Shown in pieces: positions 7,880 through 14,965 of a DNA stretch of 18,586 nt; positions within the stretch are counted from its first letter, which is position 1, and every line of letters starts with the position of its first letter. A program made the translations under genes and the position numbers. This DNA comes from an uncultured Oscillospiraceae bacterium (lineage in GTDB: Bacteria; Bacillota_A; Clostridia; Oscillospirales; Oscillospiraceae). The stretch covers positions 1 through 18,586 of the forward strand of contig CALWWO010000054.1 of assembly GCA_944385265.1 (NCBI GenBank), written 5' to 3'. The notes beneath the pieces are model-generated. The model was not told the origin of the DNA. It saw nothing but the letters and a program-made list of their open reading frames with translations, and searched no databases.

Positions 7880-9086
7880 CGTATTCTCCCTCCCCGGCGG
7901 AAAGCTTCTCTTCCTCCGTGAGCTCTCGCTGTTTATCGATACGCTCAACGCATTCCGCCTTTATCGTTACCGTTATTAGTCCTTCTTCAATATCTGTTGT
8001 AAATTCCGAGGTTATGATCTCACCGTCTTCTCCTATCTCGTTTTCCAGTCTTTCAATAAGTCCGGTCTTTAACGTATCCTCAGCCTTCGCAGTATCTGCG
8101 TCTGAATATTCCAAAACGTACTCGCGCCCATGCTCGCGGACGAGCTTCAGCGGCAGCACCACGTCTCCAAGGCTCAAGCTATCTGTCGTTATGATTTTAT
8201 CACAATCAGTATCTGTATTTCTACCACTAAAATACAAATTTATCCTTTTACCGCACAATATAAGAGCAAATTTGTTGTATTCCTCGCCGGTGTATTCCTT
8301 GACGCCCACGCTCATCGGCATCTGAGCTGACAGTTCATACCATGTCCTTGCATACACCTCGGCAGAAGCGGAAACAAGGCGCTCTCAGGATGATATGCTC
8401 CCGGCGATCCCCGATACCAGCGTATCGCCCGCGTGTACGGTATCTCCTACTTTAAAAAGCGGCTCGCCCTCAAAGACGGTCAGCTTCGTTATTATGCCTG
8501 ATTTATCCGCGTAAACGAGCTGCGGTACGTTTTCCTCCGCTATCTCCGGCGTCTTGCTCTCTTCCCGCACTATTACCTCCGCTCTGCTTCCGCTTATATT
8601 TACGGCTATAAAACTAAGCCCTTCTATTCTTTGCAGCATTTCGTTCGATATGTACTCCTGCGATATGTTAAAGCGGCATGTGCCTATCCCCACGCCAAGC
8701 TCATCGAGCCCAGCCAGTATCTCCGCACTGGTTATCTCTTCGTTGCCGCTTACGCTTATCTCCCATATAAAAAGCGACGAGATCCACACAAAAGCAAGGC
8801 ATATCGCCATTCCCCCGAGAAGCACATACCTGCGCCTGAGCTTCCTTGCCGTGAAGACGGCGCCGCTTCTTGAAAGCGCCGTGATCTCGTACCCGTATCT
8901 CCGCGCGTTTGCCGCAAGACGCCTGTATTCGCCGGGACGCACAGTCACTCTTACGATATCTGCGCCCAGCTTCTCGCTTTTTTTAAATTTTACTCCAAGA
9001 TTCGCGCATATGTTTAAAAACCGCTCAGCAGAATGGCAATGCGCCTCTATCCTGACCTCGCCGAGAATATAGTCTAATATACCCAC
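7854..9086 (-). pseudogene. yqfD: Sporulation protein YqfD, interrupted by one in-frame TGA
   Basis: YqfD is a mother-cell membrane protein needed for normal sporulation in Bacillus. Read through, this frame gives about 410 codons, the normal family length. It starts at a GTG (9086) behind GGTGG, has a membrane segment near residues 88-107, and continues through LVSGIAGS into EVYARTWYEL. The two halves are in the same frame and are separated only by TGA at 8385-8387; there is no indel. A single change from GGA (Gly) would create it. TGA ends ptsH, recO, yqfC, ylbJ and the small cysteine-rich gene here, so general reassignment is excluded. Options are a real nonsense mutation, a sequencing or assembly error, or low-level readthrough. 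The downstream half could in principle start at the GTG at 8357, but no good ribosome binding site was seen. It follows yqfC and overlaps phoH. Confidence 0.88.
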
Positions 9087-9116
9087 CTTTTTTCCACCTT
9101 TCAGCCGTCTTTGATA

Positions 9117-9401
9117 TCAGTATTCAAAATGCACGGAATCGAGCGTCCCCACTATGAGTATCTCCGCATCTGTCATACCCTTGAGCTCCAATCCGCTGCC
9201 CGCTATCTTCAAGATCATTTTGCCGCAATTTACCGTCATTTCTTCATCCGTATAACCCAAAATGCCATGATGATTTTCGATATGTATTTTCCGGCAGCCG
9301 GTCACCGTGATAATAGGCAGATTTGCCGCCGCTTCGCTCGGCAGATCAAATTGCTCGGCGGCTTTTTCCAGAATATTCCGCTTATATTTGCCCTTTGACA
9401 A
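9117..9401 (-). CDS. yqfC: Sporulation protein YqfC
   Basis: The 94-residue product resembles YqfC of Firmicutes (LPIITVTGCRKIHIENHHGI followed by LKIAGSGLELKGM), a protein always found beside yqfD and expressed in the mother cell. The start is a TTG at 9401, five bases after GGGAGGGG, which is decisive because no suitable ATG exists. The stop is TGA. The gap to the yqfD GTG is 30 bases and carries the yqfD ribosome binding site. A candidate sigma-E promoter lies upstream at 9430-9458. The precise biochemical role is not known. Confidence 0.92.
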   Translation of the reverse strand: MSKGKYKRNILEKAAEQFDLPSEAAANLPIITVTGCRKIHIENHHGILGYTDEEMTVNCGKMILKIAGSGLELKGMTDAEILIVGTLDSVHFEY

Positions 9402-9429
9402 TTATACCCCTCCCTCTTTTTCTTATTAA

Positions 9430-9458
9430 TATCTATGCTTACTGTGGAAAAAATAAGC
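9430..9458 (-). promoter_or_regulatory. Candidate sigma-E-type sporulation promoter for yqfC
   Basis: On the minus strand GCTTATT (9458-9452), a 14-base spacer and CATAGATA (9437-9430) resemble the Bacillus sigma-E pattern (kmATATT and CATACAnT). Predicted initiation near 9423 leaves a short leader containing the GGGAGGGG of yqfC. The plus strand of the same gap also holds CATATAAT at 9468-9475 in front of ylbJ, but that lies very close to the ylbJ ribosome binding site. Both are pattern matches only. Confidence 0.35.
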
Positions 9459-9495
9459 CGGATCCCTCATATAATCCATAAGAGGTGATCGTTTG

Positions 9496-10686
9496 ATGTT
9501 CAGAATAATTCAGCGGCAAAAAATTTACGATATGATTATTTGTCTGGCGCTTTTCGCGCTCATAGCCGCTCTTATCGCCTTTCCTCAGGATTCCATAGAA
9601 GCTGCCAAATCCGGTCTTCAATTATGCGGGAATGTTATTATACCGTCTCTCTTCCCGTTTTTCGTACTGTCGTCGCTTGCAGTACATACGGGTCTTACAA
9701 CATACGCCGGCAGACTTATGGAGCCTATTATGCGCCCTCTGTTCAACGTGAGCGGCGAATGTTCGGTAGCTCTCGTCCTCGGATTTATCGGCGGATATCC
9801 GATAGGGGCAAAAACCGTGATATCGCTGTACGACAGCAAATGCTGCTCGAAATCAGAGGCGGAGCGGCTCTTGGCTTTTTGCAATAACTCCGGTCCCGCC
9901 TTTATCCTCGGCGCTGTCGGCGCGGGCGTTTTTTCCAGCAGCAAAACGGGGCTTTTGCTTTATTTTGCACATGCGCTCGCCTCCGTATGCGTCGGTCTTC
10001 TCTTCAGAGGCTGGGGAAAAAATACATACACTCCGATAAAGATCGAGGCGTCGTACAGCGATGCGCGGCTTCCGCTTTACGCCGCTTTTGTCGAATCGGT
10101 AAAATCCGCCTGCGCCTCGATATTCAACATATGCGGATTTGTTATCTTCTTTACGGTGCTCATAAAAATTTTGGACCTCACAGGCGTGATGCCCGCGATC
10201 GCCGGGGTGATAGGCTCTTTGCTGTCGCCGGTCGGATTCGACGAGATGTGGGTAGAACGGCTAATATCCGGGCTTCTTGAGATATCCTCCGGCGTATGGT
10301 CCCTAAAAAGCGTGACCGACCATTTTCAGGGCTCCCTTGTTATGGCTGCATTTATGCTCGGCTGGGCAGGGCTGTCCGTGCATTGCCAGGTATTATCGTT
10401 TATAGTGGGCAGCGGTCTTCGCGTCGGTCCGTATATTTTTGGGAAATTCCTGCATGGGATCATCGCTGCCGTTTTCACCTTCCTGCTTGCGAAATTCCTT
10501 TCGTTTGATTCACCGGTCTCGGTATATCTGGCAGGGCAGGTGCAGAATATCGCCGAGACAAAATTTTCCTCCGCATTTTCAGCCGCATTTATAATTTCGG
10601 CCGCCGCCTTTCTCTTTTTTATCGCCTCATTTTTATTTTATCCTATAAAAAAAGCTGTTGATCGACAAAAAACAGTGGAAAAATGA
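9496..10686 (+). CDS. ylbJ: Sporulation integral membrane protein YlbJ
   Basis: The 396-residue product is very hydrophobic, with about eight or more predicted membrane segments. It has the conserved stretches PSLFPFFVLSSL, VLGFIGGYPIGAK and FCNNSGPAFILGAVG, which mark YlbJ and the related nucleoside-recognition gate domains. YlbJ is a mother-cell membrane protein required for normal spore formation in Bacillus; its transported substrate is unknown. The ATG at 9496 follows AGAGGTGAT with a seven-base gap. The TTG directly before it is in frame and cannot be fully excluded. The gene diverges from yqfC across less than 100 bases. The stop is TGA. Confidence 0.93.
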   Translation: MFRIIQRQKIYDMIICLALFALIAALIAFPQDSIEAAKSGLQLCGNVIIPSLFPFFVLSSLAVHTGLTTYAGRLMEPIMRPLFNVSGECSVALVLGFIGGYPIGAKTVISLYDSKCCSKSEAERLLAFCNNSGPAFILGAVGAGVFSSSKTGLLLYFAHALASVCVGLLFRGWGKNTYTPIKIEASYSDARLPLYAAFVESVKSACASIFNICGFVIFFTVLIKILDLTGVMPAIAGVIGSLLSPVGFDEMWVERLISGLLEISSGVWSLKSVTDHFQGSLVMAAFMLGWAGLSVHCQVLSFIVGSGLRVGPYIFGKFLHGIIAAVFTFLLAKFLSFDSPVSVYLAGQVQNIAETKFSSAFSAAFIISAAAFLFFIASFLFYPIKKAVDRQKTVEK

Positions 10687-10745
10687 CATACGGAACTGTA
10701 TAATATCTTTATTCGTATATGACAGTATTTTGCGGAGGTAGTAAA

Positions 10746-10958
10746 TTGTTATTCAATAAGAAAATCGAGCCGTCCTGCTCTTACTGCACCTTTGGCGGCA
10801 GAATAAGCCCCGACGAGGTAATATGCATCAAAAAAGGTATTGTCTCATCGGCTGGTAAATGCAGAAAATTTAAATACGATCCGTTAAAGCGCGAGCCTCC
10901 CGTTCATTTAAAGCTTAAGACCGACGAGCTTTCAGAAGAGGATTTCTCGCTTGATTGA
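10746..10958 (+). CDS. Small four-cysteine, probably metal-binding protein of unknown function
   Basis: The 70-residue product has cysteines at 11, 14, 27 and 39 (C-x2-C-x12-C-x11-C), a zinc-ribbon-like or rubredoxin-like spacing, followed by a basic motif FKYDPLKREPP. From memory this pattern recurs in small uncharacterised clostridial proteins, though no database was consulted. The TTG at 10746 is preferred because GGAGG lies seven bases upstream; an ATG at 10719 would place that Shine-Dalgarno sequence inside the gene. A TATAAT at 10699-10704 could be a -10 box, but no good -35 box was seen. It lies 59 bases after ylbJ on the same strand. The stop is TGA. No signal peptide or membrane segment is visible. 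Function is unknown. Confidence 0.82.
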   Translation: MLFNKKIEPSCSYCTFGGRISPDEVICIKKGIVSSAGKCRKFKYDPLKREPPVHLKLKTDELSEEDFSLD

Positions 10959-10986
10959 TTCGCCGTATTACATATTTTACATAAGA

Positions 10987-11019
10987 TAAGGGAATTGCAG
11001 ATTTAACGCAATTCCCTTA
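10987..11019 (+). other. 12-bp stem-loop upstream of the HAD gene
   Basis: TAAGGGAATTGC (10987-10998) pairs perfectly with GCAATTCCCTTA (11008-11019) around a nine-base loop. It follows the small cysteine-rich gene and ends 21 bases before the HAD start codon, just before its AGGTGATG. The bases after the stem are AAAATT rather than a run of T, so termination would be weak. It may be a partial terminator or an mRNA-stabilising hairpin. Confidence 0.55.
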
Positions 11020-11040
11020 AAATTAGGTGATGATAAAATT

Positions 11041-11664
11041 ATGGATATCAAAAATCTGATTTTTGACGTTGATGGGACGCTTTGGGATTCGACTCCGCTC
11101 GTCGCGGCGGCGTGGACGCGCGCGGCACGCGATTTTGGGCTGCAGCGCGATATAACTGCCGATGAGCTGAAAAAGCTTTTCGGTAAGCCAATGGATTACA
11201 TTATATCCACGTTGTTTCCGAATATCTCTCAGGCGAAGCTTCCGGAGCTTATGCGCCGCTGCTCCGATGCGGAGGTGAACACACTTACGCAGGCGCGCTG
11301 TGATTTTATATACCCCGGCGTATGCGAAACGGTAAAGACGCTCGCCGAACATTTCGGGCTTTACATAGTGAGCAACTGTCAATGCGGGTATATCGAGCTC
11401 TTTCTAAAAAAATCCGGGCTCGCAGAATTTTTTATCGATTTTGAGTCCTTTGGCGGAACAGGCTTACAAAAATGGCAGAACATAAGCCTTATTATAGAGC
11501 GCAACTGTCTTGACGGAGCCGTTTATATCGGCGATATACAGAGCGATTGCGACGCGGCGAAAGCCGCCGGTATACCGTTTATCCATGCATCGTACGGTTT
11601 TGGTACGGTCGACACTCCTGATATGTCAGTCTCACGCTTTGACGGGCTTTTGAGTCTTATATAG
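11041..11664 (+). CDS. HAD-superfamily hydrolase (phosphoglycolate phosphatase-like)
   Basis: The 207-residue product has all four HAD motifs: DVDGT with nucleophile Asp-9 and acid Asp-11, the motif II serine in IVSNCQ, a motif III lysine in GLQKWQN, and motif IV GDIQSDCDAAKAAG. A small helical cap lies between motifs I and II, as in subfamily IA (Gph and beta-phosphoglucomutase types). It probably removes phosphate from a small metabolite, but the substrate cannot be read from sequence. The ATG at 11041 follows AGGTGATG. The gene ends at a bidirectional terminator shared with the convergent tsf gene. The stop is TAG. Confidence 0.88.
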   Translation: MDIKNLIFDVDGTLWDSTPLVAAAWTRAARDFGLQRDITADELKKLFGKPMDYIISTLFPNISQAKLPELMRRCSDAEVNTLTQARCDFIYPGVCETVKTLAEHFGLYIVSNCQCGYIELFLKKSGLAEFFIDFESFGGTGLQKWQNISLIIERNCLDGAVYIGDIQSDCDAAKAAGIPFIHASYGFGTVDTPDMSVSRFDGLLSLI

Positions 11665-11686
11665 TATACCGGTAAAAGTCATATAT

Positions 11687-11722
11687 AAAAAAGGGAGAGC
11701 AAGTATACCTGCTCTCCTTTTG
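11687..11722. terminator. Bidirectional intrinsic terminator between the HAD gene and tsf
   Basis: GGAGAGCA (11694-11701) pairs with TGCTCTCC (11710-11717) around an eight-base loop, extended by a G-T pair and A-T pairs. T-runs follow on both strands: CTCCTTTT on plus and CTCCCTTTTTT on minus. It lies between two convergent genes and can serve both. Confidence 0.85.
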
Positions 11723-11739
11723 GCGTTATATAAGCAATT

Positions 11740-12663
11740 TTATTTTACCATGGAAGCGATTTCGGCTGCGAAATCCTCCTGCTTCTTTTCAATGCCCTCG
11801 CCCTTTTCAAAGCGGACATATCCCTTCACGACGATCTTACCGCCGAGCTCTTTCGCGACCTCAGCCACGTGCTTCCCGACGGATATCTTGTCGCCTTTTA
11901 CGAAATTCTGCTGAAGCAGGCAGTTCTCTTCGTAATACTTGCCGATACGACCTTCAACCATCTTTTCGATTATAGCGTCCGGCTTCGGCTTCGCGGCTTG
12001 TTCATTCTCTGTCTTCGCCTGGATAAGAAGGATATTTCTCTCCTTTTCTATAGTCTCCGCGTCAACGTCTGACTTGTCGAGGAATTGCGGATTCATCGCG
12101 GCTATCTGCATTGCGATGTCCTTACCGAGCTCTACTACCTTCTCAGTGTCGGCGATGTCGGTGTCGATATTCACAAGCACGCCTATCTTGCCGCCGGCAT
12201 GGTTATAAGGTACTGACAGACCGTCTGTATACATTGCAAAGCGGCGGACCTTTATATTCTCGCCGATAACGAGGACCATTTCCTGCTGCTGCTCTGTAAC
12301 CGTTCTGCCGGTATCAAGATATTCGCACGCCATGAGCGCGTCAAGGTCAGCAGGAGCCTTATCTGCGACGGTCTGCGCTACGCCCTTGACGAAATCGACA
12401 AATTTTTCATTTTTGCCGACAAAATCCGTCTCTGCGTTTACCTCAACTACGACGCCGACGTTGTTTATAACTGCGGCGTACGCCATACCCTCGGCTGCTA
12501 TTCTCCCTGCCTTCTTCTGAGAAGCGGCAAGTCCCTTTTCGCGAAGCCATTCAATGGCTTTATCCATATCGCCGTCGGAAGCTGTGAGCGCCTTTTTGCA
12601 GTCCATCATTCCAACGCCGGTCATTTCTCTAAGCTCTTTTACGTCTTTAGCTGTAAATGCCAT
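11740..12663 (-). CDS. tsf: Translation elongation factor Ts
   Basis: EF-Ts exchanges GDP for GTP on EF-Tu. The 307-residue product begins with the UBA-like N-terminal domain (MAFTAKDVKELREMTGVGMMDCKKAL), followed by EAWLREKG-type sequence (here IEWLREKG) and the core that contacts EF-Tu (VEVNAETDFVGKN). The C-terminal MVEGRIGKYYEENCLL segment is typical. Length is normal. The ATG at 12663 follows GGAGG. It lies 40 bases downstream of rpsB, the standard bacterial rpsB-tsf pair, and shares the rpsB promoter. The stop is TTA on the plus strand, that is TAA. Confidence 0.98.
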   Translation of the reverse strand: MAFTAKDVKELREMTGVGMMDCKKALTASDGDMDKAIEWLREKGLAASQKKAGRIAAEGMAYAAVINNVGVVVEVNAETDFVGKNEKFVDFVKGVAQTVADKAPADLDALMACEYLDTGRTVTEQQQEMVLVIGENIKVRRFAMYTDGLSVPYNHAGGKIGVLVNIDTDIADTEKVVELGKDIAMQIAAMNPQFLDKSDVDAETIEKERNILLIQAKTENEQAAKPKPDAIIEKMVEGRIGKYYEENCLLQQNFVKGDKISVGKHVAEVAKELGGKIVVKGYVRFEKGEGIEKKQEDFAAEIASMVK

Positions 12664-12703
12664 GATTCTTCCTCCGTTTTATCTATTGTTGATCTCGTTT
12701 AAA

Positions 12704-13498
12704 TTATTCGGCTGCCGCTTCCTGTGCCGGAGCCTCTTCTGCAGCAACTTCCTCTGCAACGGTTTCCGCGACTGTCTCTTCGACATCAGTTGCTTCAGTT
12801 TCTTCAGCGGCGTCCTCGCCCTGTCTGCCTTCTACAACAGCGTTTGCCATCGTCTGCGAAATGAGCTTTATAGCACGGATAGCGTCGTCATTTCCCGGGA
12901 TGACATAATCCACTTCATCAGGATCGCAGTTTGTATCTACGATAGCGACTATCGGAATATGGAGCTTTCTCGCCTCGGCGATAGCGTTTCTCTCCTTGCG
13001 GGGATCGACGATGAACAGCGCCGACGGGAGCTTTTTCATCTCTTTAACGCCGCCGAGATATTTTTCAAGCTTTGATATCTCGTTTGTGAGCTTGCTTACT
13101 TCTTTCTTCGGCAGCATATCGAACGTACCGTCCTCCTGCATTTTGCGGAGCTGAGCGAGCCTGTCGATACGGGTACGCATTGTTTTAAAGTTCGTAAGCA
13201 TTCCGCCGAGCCAGCGGGCGTTTACATAATACATACCAACGCGCTCCGCCTCTTCCTTTACGGCTTCCTGTGCCTGCTTCTTCGTACCGACAAACAGGAT
13301 AGAGCCACCGTTCGCCGTGATATCACGCACGAAATTATATGCCTCTTCAAGCTTTTTGACTGTCTTCTGCAAGTCGATGATATAGATTCCGTTACGTTCC
13401 ATATAGATATACGGAGCCATCTTCGGATTCCATCTTCTTGTCTGGTGACCGAAATGCACGCCGGCCTCCAAAAGCTGTTTCATTGCTACTACTGCCAT
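12704..13498 (-). CDS. rpsB: 30S ribosomal protein S2
   Basis: S2 is a peripheral 30S subunit protein needed for binding of S1 and for initiation. The 264-residue product has the signature [20 protein letters not shown] near the N-terminus, and [10 protein letters not shown] and [12 protein letters not shown] further on. Residues after about 225 form an Ala/Glu/Val-rich acidic tail, longer than in Escherichia coli but common in Clostridia. The ATG at 13498 follows AGGAGG. A strong sigma-A promoter lies about 100 bases upstream, and the leader carries a small GGCAC/GTGCC pair that may or may not be regulatory. The stop is TAA. Confidence 0.98.
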   Translation of the reverse strand: MAVVAMKQLLEAGVHFGHQTRRWNPKMAPYIYMERNGIYIIDLQKTVKKLEEAYNFVRDITANGGSILFVGTKKQAQEAVKEEAERVGMYYVNARWLGGMLTNFKTMRTRIDRLAQLRKMQEDGTFDMLPKKEVSKLTNEISKLEKYLGGVKEMKKLPSALFIVDPRKERNAIAEARKLHIPIVAIVDTNCDPDEVDYVIPGNDDAIRAIKLISQTMANAVVEGRQGEDAAEETEATDVEETVAETVAEEVAAEEAPAQEAAAE

Positions 13499-13559
13499 TT
13501 TATTTTCCTCCTAATTTTGTTTTTACCTCCACAGGCTTCTTCCCTTCTGCCAACCAAAC

Positions 13560-13596
13560 GGCACAAAGCAAAAAGTCCGCCCGTGTGCGTAGTGCC
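13560..13596 (-). other. Pairing potential at the 5' end of the rpsB leader
   Basis: On the minus strand GGCAC (13596-13592), close to the predicted transcription start, can pair with GTGCC (13564-13560) around a 27-base loop rich in C and T. S2 is autoregulated through its leader in some bacteria, but this segment does not match any leader I recognise. A five-base pair is weak evidence. Confidence 0.2.
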
Positions 13597-13601
13597 TAAA
13601 A

Positions 13602-13630
13602 ATTATAGCAAACACTTTCCTAAATTGCAA
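13602..13630 (-). promoter_or_regulatory. Sigma-A promoter of the rpsB-tsf operon
   Basis: On the minus strand TTGCAA (13630-13625), a 17-base spacer and a perfect TATAAT (13607-13602) lie about 100 bases before the rpsB start. Initiation is predicted near 13595. This is the best promoter in the window and fits high expression of S2 and EF-Ts. Confidence 0.85.
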
Positions 13631-13658
13631 GTTTTTTTATGTCTTTCCCATGTTTTAT

Positions 13659-13937
13659 TTATGTAAATGATCTGCGCTGGCGTTTTTCCCTTTTAAAGTT
13701 CCCATTTACCTCTATGAGTATTATATCGTCGCCTATCCTTCTGATACAATCCCACGGGACTACATAGTCGTCCTCTCTGCCGAACAGACCGAAAAACCGG
13801 TACGGTCCTGGCAGAACTATCGCCAGCACCTGCCCTGACGTGACGTTTACCACCACGTCGCACACAAAGCCCATCCTCATGCCTGTACATATATTTATTA
13901 CCTCTTTGCACCTGAATTCAGCTATTCTGCACTGCAT
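13659..13937 (-). CDS. ylmC: YlmC/YmxH-family PRC-barrel sporulation protein
   Basis: The 92-residue product has the YlmC/YmxH pattern: KEVINICTGMRMGFVCDV, then VLPGPYRFFGLFGREDDYVVPWDCI and RIGDDIILIEV. The PRC-barrel fold is a small beta-barrel seen in RimM and in photosynthetic reaction centres, usually mediating protein or RNA contacts. YlmC/YmxH members are associated with sporulation in Firmicutes; the molecular role is not known. The ATG at 13937 follows GGAGGTGGA. A possible sigma-E promoter lies upstream (13995-14021). The basic C-terminal tail (KREKRQRR) extends beyond the conserved barrel. The stop is TAA, 29 bases before the rpsB -35 box. Confidence 0.9.
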   Translation of the reverse strand: MQCRIAEFRCKEVINICTGMRMGFVCDVVVNVTSGQVLAIVLPGPYRFFGLFGREDDYVVPWDCIRRIGDDIILIEVNGNFKREKRQRRSFT

Positions 13938-13994
13938 AACATATCCACCTCCAAAAGCGCGATCTTTAAATGTAAATATATGCGCCGCCGCCTA

Positions 13995-14021
13995 AGTCTA
14001 TGACCTGTAAAATATATATGC
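13995..14021 (-). promoter_or_regulatory. Candidate sigma-E-type promoter for ylmC
   Basis: On the minus strand GCATATA (14021-14015) and CATAGACT (14002-13995) match the sigma-E elements kmATATT and CATACAnT with one or two mismatches each. The spacer is 12 bases, shorter than the usual 14-15. Initiation near 13988 would give a leader of about 50 bases. The rest of the gap between ylmC and the next gene shows only a weak CGCGT/ACGCG hairpin (14055-14070) and a terminator. Confidence 0.3.
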
Positions 14022-14091
14022 AATGCCGGTGCGATTGATTCTTTAAGGAGCTTTCGCGTAAAAAAACGCGTTTTGAACGGCATGGATCGTC

Positions 14092-14128
14092 AAAAAAGGC
14101 GGCTGACATTTTTGCGTCCACCGCCTTT
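14092..14128 (-). terminator. Intrinsic terminator after the DUF218 gene
   Basis: On the minus strand AAAGGCGG (14128-14121) pairs with CCGCCTTT (ending at 14095) and is followed by a run of T (CCGCCTTTTTTG). The interior has a further short GAC/GTC pair around an A-rich loop. It lies 37 bases past the stop codon of the YdcF-like gene and ends the abcF-ydcF-like transcript. Confidence 0.82.
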
Positions 14129-14164
14129 GCCCCACTTTGCTCAAATAAGATTCCGCTTGTCTTT

Positions 14165-14959
14165 CTATATAGTTTCGTAACCGAAAATCAGCCTGTTCCA
14201 CAGTGCGAACACTTCTCGCGCGTAGAAATTTGCCTTTACAAGCGCGCCCTCGGTATCAGCCCCTATCATTATCGGGACATGTCCCTGAAGTTTCGCCATC
14301 AGTTCCGTGCGCAGAACATGATAATCGCCTGTCACTATGGCGACAGTATTCTCGCTTCCATCATTTATTACGTCGTATGAGAATTTGATGTTTTGATACG
14401 TATCCTGAGCTTTTTCCTCTTCTATGATCCGCTCTGAAGATATCCCGCGCTCTATAAGCCACTCAGACATGCACGCTGCCTCCGACATTTCGGCGCTCGT
14501 AGTATATCCGCCTGACACTATACATATCGTATCGGGATGCAGCTTTAAATATTCAAGCGCCGTATTCAGACGAAAACGCAGGATATCCGACGGTCCAAAC
14601 CCCTCGACGCCGGCGCCGAGGACGATTAGATAATCAGCCTTTATCCCATCGATACCAGCGGCGCGCTCAGCCGTTTTACTGCTGTATATCACCGCCGCCT
14701 CTGTAGCTGCAAACGCAAAACAGAACATTATCGCCGCGCAGGCAAGGATGCTGCTTACGATCCTATAAATGCGCTCATTTTGCGCCGCAATCGTCTTCAA
14801 AGCGCAAAATGCGAGCATTACAGCACCTGCTCCTATGAGCATATTGCCGAGTATCATGTAGCTTTTCGACGCGTATCTGAGCGCGATCCCCGCCGCTGTC
14901 GGCAACGCCGGGCAGCCCAGCCGCGCGACATACGCTATCTTTTTATCGATATCCCTCAT
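14165..14959 (-). CDS. YdcF/SanA/ElyC-like DUF218 membrane protein
   Basis: The 264-residue product has two hydrophobic segments near residues 33-57 and 66-92, then a soluble DUF218 domain: YLIVLGAGVEG, LRFRLNTALEYL, CIVSGGYTTSAEMSEA, AQDTYQNI and VAIVTGDYHVLRTELMA. Relatives such as SanA and ElyC affect envelope permeability and peptidoglycan precursor metabolism in Escherichia coli, but the reaction is not established. The C-terminal domain is probably extracytoplasmic; topology is inferred. The ATG at 14959 lies six bases past the stop of the ABC-F gene, so the two are probably co-transcribed. The stop is TAG, followed by an intrinsic terminator. Confidence 0.82.
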   Translation of the reverse strand: MRDIDKKIAYVARLGCPALPTAAGIALRYASKSYMILGNMLIGAGAVMLAFCALKTIAAQNERIYRIVSSILACAAIMFCFAFAATEAAVIYSSKTAERAAGIDGIKADYLIVLGAGVEGFGPSDILRFRLNTALEYLKLHPDTICIVSGGYTTSAEMSEAACMSEWLIERGISSERIIEEEKAQDTYQNIKFSYDVINDGSENTVAIVTGDYHVLRTELMAKLQGHVPIMIGADTEGALVKANFYAREVFALWNRLIFGYETI

Positions 14960-14965
14960 TGTTTT

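Noticed and set aside
8385..8387. TGA as a selenocysteine or generally reassigned codon
   Set aside because: TGA terminates ptsH, recO, yqfC, ylbJ and the small cysteine-rich gene in this window, YqfD is not a known selenoprotein family, and no obvious SECIS-like hairpin follows the codon.
14055..14070. CGCGT/ACGCG hairpin upstream of ylmC
   Set aside because: A 5-bp stem around a poly-A loop is too weak, and no clear U-tract or conserved position supports a terminator or operator.
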